Assembly (NCBI GenBank): GCA_026770585.1
Contig: MU647290.1
Coordinates: 91,818-114,475, forward strand
DNA length: 22,658 bases
Direction of reading: 5' to 3'
Origin: Baffinella frigidus
Taxonomy: Eukaryota; Cryptophyceae; Cryptomonadales; Baffinellaceae
The notes under the pieces were generated by a model. That model saw only the letters and a list, made by a program, of their open reading frames with translations, was not told where the DNA came from and did not search any database. The translations under genes were made by a program, and so were the position numbers. Positions 1 through 7,000 of the stretch are shown piece after piece. Each line of letters starts with the position of its first letter. The first letter of the stretch is position 1.

Positions 1-29
1 CTTTGCCCCCCTGCTTCAGAGGTTGCACT
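1..29 (-). repeat. Partial copy of the 5' edge of the exon at 30-222
   Basis: The block near 2-24 repeats the sequence at 93-116 and 207-225 (motif GCTTTGGCCCCCTG, with small changes). On the minus strand it reads as a splice acceptor (CTGAAGCAG) followed by the first bases of the exon 30-222. It is one of three acceptor-side copies spaced about 100 bases apart. Confidence 0.45.
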
Positions 30-222
30 TCAGGGGTTTGGATTTTGGGTCTGGGGTGAGGGTGTAGGGTAGAGGGTAGAGGGTGGAGGGTGTCCAGCTT
101 TGGCCCCCTGCTTCAGAGGTTGGGGTTCAGGGGTTTGGAGGTTGGTTTTTTTTTTTGGGGGGGGGGGCTCCTCTTTTCGTGTCCCCCGCGCCGAAGTGGG
201 TTTCATGTCCAGCTTTGGCCCC
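30..222 (-). CDS. Putative last exon, minus-strand gene (Pro/Lys-rich tail)
   Basis: The exon begins after a CAG on the minus strand (plus 223-225). Supplying one G completes the codon left open by the upstream exon 474-362, so the junction keeps frame. The first residues read GPKLDMKPTSARGTRKEE and are followed by a proline run and a lysine run. The frame continues to a TGA at 30-32. No GT donor exists on the minus strand in this interval, so the exon would be terminal. The later part (residues after about 30) is translated C-rich repeat and includes a copied piece of the exon head, so the native C-terminus may have been overwritten by repeat. Function is not recognised. The weakest point is whether the repeat-derived tail is really translated. 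Confidence 0.4.
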
Positions 223-239
223 CTGATCATGCTCACCAG

Positions 240-361
240 TTATGGTTTAAGAGTACGTTCAGGCTTTACGGTTCACGGCTTACTTACGGTTCACGGTTTA
301 CTTATGGTTTACTGATGGTTTACTAGCGGTTTACTCAGGGTTTCGGGTTTGGGTTCCGCAC
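240..361 (+). repeat. Degenerate TTTAC/GGTTTA short-period repeat in an intron
   Basis: Irregular repetition of GGTTTACTNATGG and TACGGTTCACGG units, a degenerate relative of the telomere-like arrays elsewhere. It separates the two minus-strand exons 474-362 and 222-30, so it would be intron sequence. No coding signal is seen in it. Confidence 0.5.
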
Positions 362-474
362 CCGAGGCTCGCGGGGTGGAAGTGCGACGCGCTCCCGACT
401 TGGGCGTGTGAGGACGCGTCGAAGAACACCAGCCGCGCCTGCACTGTCTCCGTGGATAGGTCGATGCTGCTCCC
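362..474 (-). CDS. Internal exon of the minus-strand gene (unknown function)
   Basis: Read on the minus strand, an acceptor TGGCAG is followed by 113 coding bases (37 codons plus 2) and the donor GTGCGG, the same donor type as at exons elsewhere in the window. The peptide begins GSSIDLSTETVQARLVFFDA and continues with a His/Ser-rich stretch. Third positions are mostly G or C and there is no stop. The start phase (0) fits exon 2290-2228. The end phase (2) fits exon 222-30. I do not recognise the family; the hydrophobic LVFF core with polar flanks is not a clear membrane segment. A shortened second copy of the middle of this exon lies at 580-607. Confidence 0.6.
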
Positions 475-579
475 CTGCCACGCCACACCAAGGTTTCATA
501 ACCTGTTCACCACAGTTTTATAACCTACACGTTTTGTACCCTGGACGTTTTTGTGTGGCGCCACAGTTTCACACCCGGC

Positions 580-607
580 TGCACTGTCTCGTTGGATAGG
601 TCGATTA
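580..607 (-). repeat. Partial duplicate of exon 362-474
   Basis: The plus-strand words GCACTGTCTC and GGATAGGTCGAT at 438-464 recur here with a two-base change between them. In the exon frame the copy reads IDLSNETVQ against IDLSTETVQ in the exon. It lacks both splice borders and is a fragment. Confidence 0.6.
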
Positions 608-703
608 GGGTTTACGCATGGTTTTACGTGAGGTTCCGACTCCCAACCCTCGCTTTTAAATTATAAGTGTTTCCATATGAGATCCGTCATTAGGAGGTCT
701 TGG

Positions 704-850
704 CTCTCTGGTTCAGCTTGGCCGACTTTTCTCAAGTTGACATGCTGGGTCCGCGGTACAACCCCGTCAACTTTGGCGCGGGAAAGAGCCCGGACGCACC
801 AAACCGCCTCGCCCAAATAGACCACGACAGAGCTACCATGCCAGAGGGCT
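704..850 (+). mobile_element. Family A fold-back element, copy 1
   Basis: Carries the family core: CTCAAGTTGACATGCTGGGT, then GGTACAACCCCGTCAACTTTGG, then GCGGGAAAGAGCCCGG. Imperfect terminal repeats resemble CTCTGG..AGCT. The element has no coding capacity of its own. Best-preserved copy of the family: 17251-17396. Confidence 0.6.
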
Positions 851-975
851 TGAGGGAAACCGACGTCTTATCCACGTCAGATCTGGCGTCAGTGACTTTA
901 GGTTTCAGGGCATTTCCACTGAACGATGTCAAGAGTGGATGTTTCGAGCCCTCTGGCGTGGTAGTAATTCCACTT

Positions 976-1104
976 AGCAGCCACCGGGGGCTTCACGGAT
1001 ACAGTCCATCTAAACTATTTGTACTGGAATATTATCCATTGCCCTGGAACCTAACCGGAATTTCACCTTGAACTCAAGGTGAAAAAGAACTCGGCCGCTG
1101 CTAA
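976..1104 (+). mobile_element. Family G fold-back element, copy 1
   Basis: Shares CAGCCACCGGGGGCTTCACG, GTACTNGAATATTATCCAT and the end ACTCGGCCGCTGCT with copies at 10416-10508 and 18251-18386. Each copy has a local palindrome before the shared end; here it is TTTCACCTTGAACTCAAGGTGAAA. Confidence 0.55.
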
Positions 1105-1208
1105 GTAGCTCTTGTCTCTGAGGCGGGCCCGTTTCTTAAGGCGCATAGACTTTTGTATCACTCAACTCAAGGCTCAAGGGCCTCATTCAGGACCTGTACC
1201 GAGAGTAA

Positions 1209-1236
1209 TAAAGAAGAAGAAGAAGAAGAAGAAGTG
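1209..1236 (+). repeat. GAA trinucleotide microsatellite
   Basis: About eight tandem GAA/AAG units. No splice or coding context supports translation. Confidence 0.85.
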
Positions 1237-1295
1237 GAACGGGAGGGGGGGCTACGAGGCGCTGAGCAGACGCGCCGAGTGATCCGGCGTTGGGA

Positions 1296-1370
1296 GGTCG
1301 TGTCTTGCCTCTCTGGTTCAGCTTCGCCGACTATTCTCAAGTTGACATGCTAGGTTCGCGGTATTGTAGG
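1296..1370 (+). mobile_element. Family A fold-back element, partial copy 2
   Basis: Only the left half is present (CTCTGGTTCAGCTTCGCCGA, then CAAGTTGACATGCTAGGTTCG). The GTCAACTTTGG half is missing, so the copy is truncated. Confidence 0.5.
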
Positions 1371-2049
1371 AACTCGGGTTGGCTTGTAGTGATTCACGGG
1401 AGGGGGGGCTACGAGGCGTTGGGCGGAAGCGCCGGGCGATCCAGCGTGTGTCGGAGAGGTCTTGGCTCTCTGGCTCACCAGAAGATGCGAGAGGTCCAGC
1501 GGCGCGATCTCGGGCGTCGAAAACTGCCAGGGTTCAGGGTCGAGGGTTGAGGGTTTGGGGTTGAGAGTTGAGGGGGCGGGTGCAACGGTTCAGGCAACGG
1601 TTCTTCCTCTTCCGTCTTTCTGTTTTCGGGCAACGGTGCATGCACCGGTTCTAGTACTCATCTTACTGTGTCAAGAGGTTGCCTCGAGCGTTATGGGAGA
1701 GCCGGGCCTGCCAAGCAACTGTCCCGGGCAGGGGCTACCCTGCCCGGGGGTTGGGCTTTGATGAGACACTAAGGAGTACCCCGCACGCTTGCAACGGTCC
1801 AGGCAACGCTTCTGGGGAAAGAAAAACGTCGGCGCTCCCCGCAGCTGAGGGAGGTCAGGGGCGCGAGTTGGGCTGCGGGAATTGTGGTCAGTTCACACGT
1901 CTGTACCACGAATCGACCACTTTTGGAAACCAACCATTGATTCCTGAGGCAAATCAACTTTTGCGGGGTCCAACCTGCAGGCTTCGCGGCGGGCGGAGGG
2001 AGTATTTTAAATGTGGGGTTGTTGAATTTAGTACCAGTCACGGGCAGGC

Positions 2050-2091
2050 TTGGTCACGTAGCTCAAGGAATTCCTTGAGCTACGTGACCAA
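2050..2091. repeat. Perfect 42-bp palindrome
   Basis: Arms of 21 bases with no spacer, centred on GGAATTCC. The arm begins TTGGTCACGTAGCTCAAGGA and its exact reverse complement follows. On its own it is too short to be a full MITE of the kinds seen elsewhere here. Confidence 0.85.
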
Positions 2092-2227
2092 AGGCCCGTA
2101 CGTGTGTGAAAATCACTGCACACTTCTTTTCCCCCCTTCACTTGTAAAATGAATCCTGTTTTAAAATAGTGACACTTCTAGCCTCGAATGGAACCTGCAG
2201 GCTTCGGGGCGGGCGGAGGGACGTGAC

Positions 2228-2290
2228 TGGCCGCGAGTTGGGCTTCGGCAGCATTGTGATGTATGGCGATGGCATCAAGAACGTCGACAC
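2228..2290 (-). CDS. Internal exon of the minus-strand gene (unknown function)
   Basis: On the minus strand an acceptor ACGTAG is followed by 63 bases (21 codons, phase 0 at both ends) and the donor GTCACG. The peptide begins VSTFLMPSPYITMLPKPNS. A diverged copy lies at 2330-2384. Aligned in this frame, the copies differ mainly at synonymous positions (GTG/GTC, TTG/CTC, TCG/TCA, AAG/AAA) with one internal replacement (Phe to Cys). In the opposite strand's frame the same differences would give four replacements. This favours minus-strand coding, although the plus strand also gives a clean peptide with high GC at third positions, so strand is not certain. Neighbouring minus-strand exons 2868-2822 and 474-362 fit in phase. 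Confidence 0.5.
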
Positions 2291-2329
2291 CTACGTGTGC
2301 GTTGAGGGGTTAGGGTGTAGTGAGTAGGG

Positions 2330-2384
2330 GGTTGGGTTTCGGCAGCATTGTGATGTATGGTGATGGCATGAGACACGTCGAGAC
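2330..2384 (-). pseudogene. Diverged copy of exon 2228-2290
   Basis: The minus-strand acceptor AACCAG is preserved and the first 18 codons match the exon at 2228-2290 with one amino-acid change. The 3' end and donor are replaced by C-rich repeat (CCCAACCCCCTACTC). It is either a dead duplicate or an alternative exon without a visible donor. Confidence 0.55.
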
Positions 2385-2393
2385 CTGGTTTTG

Positions 2394-2820
2394 GATTGAG
2401 GGGTTAGGGTTTAGTGAGGAGGGGGTGGGGGTTAGGGTATGGGTTTGGGTTTTAGGGTTTAGGGTGTCGGGTTTCGTGTTTAGGGGTTAGGGTTAGGTGT
2501 TAGGGGTTAGGGTTTCGGGGTTAGATATAAGGGTTTAGGGTTTAGGGGTTAGGGTTTAGGGTTTAGGGGTTAGGGTTTAGAGTTTGGGGGTTAGGGGTGA
2601 GGGTCTAGGGTTTAGGGTTTAGGGTCTAGGGTTTAGGGGTTAGGGTTTAGGGGTTAGGGGTTAGGGGTTAGGGTTTAGGGGTTAGGGGTTAGGGTTTAGG
2701 GTGTCGGGTTTCGGGTTTAGGGGTTCGGGTTTAGGGTTCAGGGATTAGGGTTTCGGGTTTCGGGTTTCGGGTTTCGGGTTTCGGGGTTAGGGTTGAGGTT
2801 TTAGGGTTTAGGGGGTAGGA
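2394..2820 (+). repeat. Telomere-like (TTTAGGG)n array inside an intron
   Basis: Over 400 bases of TTTAGGG, TTAGGGG and TTTCGGG variants on the plus strand, which is CCCTAAA on the minus strand. It lies between minus-strand exons 2868-2822 and 2384/2290, so the C-rich strand is the proposed sense strand. It is bounded on both sides by non-repeat sequence, so it is interstitial and not a chromosome end. Confidence 0.85.
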
Positions 2821-2821
2821 C

Positions 2822-2868
2822 CGGACGCTCCTCATGCTTGAGCGTCTTCTTCTGCCGTTTTGTCTTTG
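2822..2868 (-). CDS. Internal micro-exon of the minus-strand gene (Lys-rich)
   Basis: On the minus strand, the acceptor CTGTGCAG is followed by 47 bases (2 plus 15 codons) and the donor GTCCTA. The peptide is KTKRQKKTLKHEERP, strongly basic. End phase 0 matches the exon at 2228-2290. On the plus strand the same bases form a good polypyrimidine tract and CACAG acceptor, so a plus-strand reading cannot be excluded. The 5' end of this gene is not located. A possible upstream piece near 3379-3350 (KAKPAAPSQPTRD) is too weak to list as an exon. Confidence 0.45.
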
Positions 2869-2979
2869 CTGCACAGGAGTGCGTTCAGGGTTTAGGGCAG
2901 GCTTGTGAGGGCCTCTTTTCGCCGCCGCCAAGAGTGTCGTGTGGGGTCGAACCCACGACGGGCCCCGTCGGCAGGCAGG

Positions 2980-3133
2980 CTCCACGCAGGGCTGGAGGGG
3001 GGGGTATTCCAAGGTCAAGTTTTTGAGGGAAACGGGATTCAAAAGTCGATGTTGGGAAGAAAACGGCTCCAAGGGCGACCCAATGGCTCAAAGGGCGACC
3101 CTGGAACCCCCCCCCGAAGGGCCCTGCGTGGAG
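2980..3133 (+). mobile_element. Family L fold-back element, copy 1
   Basis: Terminal inverted repeats are CTCCACGCAGGGC and GCCCTGCGTGGAG, with an inner G-run/C-run pair (GGGGGGGTATTCC near 3000, CCCCCCCCCGAAGGGC near 3110). The internal block AAGGGCGACCCAATGGCTC is shared with copy 2 at 5780-5920. About 154 bp, no coding capacity. Confidence 0.65.
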
Positions 3134-3172
3134 GTGCCTGCCGGCGGGGCCCCACCCGCCGCCCGGTGCCTC

Positions 3173-3339
3173 CCACCAACCCTCACGGAAGGACCAAATC
3201 GATTGATTTCGTCCTGTCCCCCAAAGTTGATTTTGCACCAAGATTAGGACTTAAGTTAACACAGCCAGGCGAATTCGCCTGGCTGGCAAGGTAAATCTGA
3301 GGTCTGAAAATCGACGATTTGGTCCTCCCAGGTTGGTGG
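3173..3339. mobile_element. Family C (CCACCA...TGGTGG) fold-back element, copy 1
   Basis: Starts CCACCAACCCTCACGGA and ends TTTGGTCCTCCCAGGTTGGTGG, with AGGACCAAATCGA near the left and TCGACGATTTGGTCCT near the right. It contains a perfect 24-bp palindrome (arm CAGCCAGGCGAA) near 3262-3285, so it is a hairpin within a hairpin. Confidence 0.6.
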
Positions 3340-4010
3340 TCCCGAGTAGGCTGGCTAGGTGCCGCCGGCTTCGCCTTGGCTGCTCATCAGCGCGTTTGCG
3401 TTTGAGGGATGGGGTTTGGGGTTTGTTGTTTGGAGTGTGGGGGTTGGGGTTTTGGGCTGCAGATGATTGCGCTCGAAAAGGCGATTTGCTCCCGCTGTGA
3501 GGGCTGCGCACGAAGATGAGGCCCCCACCAACACGTGCCGCGGTTCACTCAACCAGCCAGGGGTGTTGTACGTGCCACGCCAGAGTGGAGGAGGCTGTTC
3601 ATTTTTTTCAACCGCGTCTGGAAGCGGTTTTTGACTTTGGAAAACTACTGTCTTGCAGGGGAATTGACTTTTGGCGACCCCTTCGAAGACTCTGGCGTGG
3701 TGTGCCACGGACGAGAATGGAATTCTCATCTCTAAATCGTGGATGGTACCGACACCTCGCACCGTCAACCTTGGCGAAACAGAGCCCGGGCTCGCCAAAC
3801 TGGAGGGAAGCATTCACGCTGGGATAGAGCTAGAGCTCCCTCGCGCCGGGTGTCTTCAGGTAGACGCGCACGCTCCCCCGGGTGTTGTGAACAAAGTCTG
3901 CAGGGGCCCCTGCTGGGACTCAGTGGAGTCTGCCGCAGGTGGGGGTCGCGCCAGGCCCCGCGTCGCACCAGGCAGCCACAGCGTCATTTGCACCCTTGCG
4001 CAGACGGCGA

Positions 4011-4061
4011 ATGGTCGCGCAGATCCGGCCCCTCCTGGGCCTCTACCTCTACAGCTCGCCG
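4011..4061 (+). CDS. DoxX-like gene, candidate exon 1 (start codon)
   Basis: ATG at 4011 opens a 17-codon stretch MVAQIRPLLGLYLYSSP, hydrophobic after a short basic start, ending at a GTACCG donor in phase 0 as exon 2 requires. Placing a hydrophobic segment before VIFAFIMAG would complete the first helix. No other evidence fixes this start; another ATG exon upstream is possible. Confidence 0.4.
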
Positions 4062-7000
4062 GTACCGGATGGCACAAACATTGCAAGGGGCCGGCTTTCC
4101 AGCCAGAGGACCGCACATGGGCCTGAGGAAACCATCGTGCTACAACCCACAGGGCACCAAATATTGGCGCACAGGCGACCGCACGAAGCCGCGCCGAGAG
4201 GCGCCGGGGGGGTCTGGAAGCGCTCTGCGAAAATGGGCGCTGCTGGGGGGGGGGACCTGAGAGCTCACGCCGCGACCCCGGCGTCCGTTGCACGGATCGG
4301 CTCGCCGACTTCGGGACTGGCGAGGTGCTGCCTGACTGCATCGTGCCTTGAATAATCCGTGCTGAATAGCAACAACGTGCAACTCTGCTTGATGCCCCAC
4401 CCGCCGCCCGGTGCCCCCCGTTGGCTTGACTTTTCAAAGTCAATAATTTCTCAAATGTGGACGGAATTGGAGCCATTGCTTTTAAAACTAGCGCCCTTGG
4501 AGTTGTATTTTTAAGCGGGCGGGCACATCGACGATCGTCGCAATGTTCCGTGGTCTCATCACCGCTCTGGTGATTCCATCCATCCATCCAACCACCCACC
4601 ACCACGCACTCACCCGACACCAGTACCACCCACCACAACCACCGCCCACCCCCTCCGTCCGTCCGTCCCGGCAAACCCGATTGACTGTATTCCCCCCCTT
4701 CCGCAGGTGATCTTCGCCTTCATCATGGCAGGCGCCAACAAAGTCACCGATGCCGTCCACCTGGAGACCTACCAATTCCTCTCGCAGGGCTTCAAGTCCT
4801 TCGGCCCGGTGCGAGCCTCCTCGTCACCCGGCGTGCCTTGCCGCTCAATCGGCTTGCCGTCCTCCTCTCCCCCATCCGCGAAGCCCCCAACCCCGCGTCA
4901 AGGTGGCTCTCCGCTGGGCGTAGCGACTCCTCTGCGGAGGCGCTCTCTGTAGAAAGGGGCAGCGAAATGATTCCCGTCGGACGGTCTAGTCATCAGCCGA
5001 AAACATGGGCCGTGGGAAGGGTGGGCAGCGCGGGAGGCCCGAGGGAAGGGCAGGGCTGGGTTCTGGTCGGGATGCTACTCGGCTGGGACGTCCCACGTGC
5101 TCAGATTCCCAGGGTTCTCTCTCAGAACCCCTTGCAGTCTCCCACCAGCCCTCACGGCCTGAGCAAAACGTCGGATTTCGATTTGGGATTTCAAGGGGGT
5201 TGAAGTCGGAATCCGACTTCAACGGCTCCAATTCCCCTTGAAACCGGGATATCGAAAACCGATGATTTGCTCAGGCCGTGAGGGTTGGTGGTCACCTCTG
5301 CTCCCGCCTGTCCCGCCCACCAGCAACCCTCACAGCGGGAGCAAATCGCCGTTTTCAATCCCCATGATGTGTACGGGAGGTCGCCGGAATGCGGGGACCT
5401 GCGGTACGAATCAGGGGTCTCAACAAAGAGGGTTTGCTCCCACTCTGAGGGCTGGTGGCACCTGCGCCCTCGCCACGGCCCTGTGCTCGGCGCCCTGCTC
5501 TCTTCGAGAGAGAGAGAGATCTTTGAGAACGAGAGAGAAAGAGAGAGCAAGAGAGACAGAGCGAGAGAGACAGAGACAGAGACAGACAGACAGGCAGAGA
5601 GACAGAGAGAAAAGGAGAGAGAGCGGGAGACAGAGAGAGCGAGAGAGACAGAGACAGAGACAGAGAGCGAGAAATCTGCGGGGCGTGACGGGGTCCCTCC
5701 TTCTGAGCAGATCTGGGTCAAGGTCTTCAAGGACATTGGGAAAACGATCGGGCAGGAGTCGATAGCTGCGGTACTCCCCACGCAGGGCTGGAGGGGGGGG
5801 GTATTCAAAAGTCAATTTTTAAAGAGAAAATTGGATTCAAAAGTCAATTTTAGGGAGAAAACGGCAGCAAGGGCGACCCAATGGCTCCAAGGGCGACCCT
5901 GGAATACCCCCCCGAAGGGCGATCGGGCAGGAGTCGATAGCAGCGGTACTCCACGGCGAATCCGGATATTTTGTGAAAGTCAATTCACCCACAAAATCTG
6001 TCAACTTAGAAACGAGGTACACAGATTGGGTACTTCTTTACTACGCATTCGCAGGTGAGTTGACTAATACAAAAACTGCGCCCTGGCAGTGTACTCCTAC
6101 CTCCCACCAGCAACCCGTTGCAGCTTATAACCGGATCGGGTACTGTAGTAATTTTCAGCGAAACCGAAGAAATCTCTTCGGTATCTCCCGTCAGGAATTC
6201 GAGGTCCCTAGGGTTTCCTACCGTAGGGTCATATAAAAGATTTTGTTTTAAATAAAATACCCGAATCCTTGCAAGGATCCGGTATACGCTGCTACGGGTT
6301 GCTGGTGGTCTGCCTCTCACTCGTGCTGACCGACTATTCTTAAGTTGACAATCTCTGTCTGTGGTTCAAATCTGTCAACTTTGGAGCGAAAAGGACCCCG
6401 GTCTCACCAAATTGGTGAGACCGAATCAGAGTGAGACAGAGCCAGTACTCGAGACTGGAAGAGGGATTATTCTTAAGTTGACCATTTCTGGCTCGGGTTG
6501 TCGGGCTACTGCCCCCACGTCGCTCACTCCATGCGCCCTGGGCTTTCCCCGGTCGCGCTACAGGGGTACCTCGCCCGACTATTCTTAAGTTGACAATCTC
6601 TGCCTGCGGTTCAAATCTGTCAACTTTGGAGCGAAGAGGAGCCCGGTCCCACCAAATTGGTGAGACCGAATCAGACTGAGATAGAGCCAGTACTCTCATA
6701 GGGAAACTCCCGGAAAGTTGGGTAGTTTCCCTACGGAATTAGGTAGGACCTAGCTACCGTAGGCCGTAGGGCTCCTAGGACCTCCTTTCCTACGAGCCCT
6801 CGGCCTACGGTAGGAGGTCGTAGGCAATGCCGTAGACGAAACTGCCTTCATTTTCGGGGGGGTTACGACTAACTCGACCGAGAGTCCCACCACCCCACCA
6901 GACACCTTTTGTGCCAAGACGATGACTCAACCGGGCAGAGTACATTCGTGGCCTATTATTGTACATTGGTGGCCAGCGCCCCGCTACCTCGTTACGGAAG

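Larger units (their letters stand above)
475..2227. other. Long intron or spacer of the minus-strand gene, filled with repeats
   Basis: This 1.75-kb stretch lies between two phase-compatible minus-strand exons. It holds a partial exon copy (580-607), two family A fold-back elements, a family G element, a GAA microsatellite, a short GC-rich hairpin at 1723-1748 (CCCGGGCAGGG arms), a partial exon copy near 1862-1885 and a perfect palindrome at 2050-2091. Open frames here (for example 700-1071 and 1679-2152) run through these elements and are not credible genes. Confidence 0.5.
2869..4010. other. Divergent spacer between minus-strand gene and DoxX-like gene
   Basis: This stretch should contain the 5' part of the minus-strand gene and the promoter of the plus-strand DoxX-like gene. 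What can be seen is a family L element (2980-3133), a CCACCA family C element (3173-3339), a TTTGGGG/TGTTTGG repeat (about 3405-3458) and a partial family A piece (about 3746-3800). No TATA-like or other promoter signal is convincing. Confidence 0.45.

Noticed and set aside
700-1071. 123-codon plus-strand open frame
   Set aside because: It spans a family A and a family G element; peptides like it (SQVDMLGPRYNPVNFG) appear wherever family A is inserted.
2201-2290. Plus-strand exon reading LGFGSIVMYGDGIKNVDTY
   Set aside because: Attractive codons and a possible CTGCAG acceptor, but the duplicate at 2330-2384 changes more residues in this frame than in the minus-strand frame. Not excluded, only second choice.
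3856-4674. 272-codon minus-strand open frame, and overlapping plus-strand frames of 138-173 codons
   Set aside because: The region is very GC-rich with few stops on any strand. The translations are low in structure (Arg/Pro/Ser/Ala rich), conflict with each other, and cross simple CCACCC repeats and the strong acceptor of exon 2 of the DoxX-like gene.
5191-6058. Arg/Glu- or Ser/Leu-repeat proteins over 200 codons long
   Set aside because: They translate the GAGA/GACAGA microsatellite and adjacent family C and L elements. Only the 60-base exon 3 inside has splice borders.
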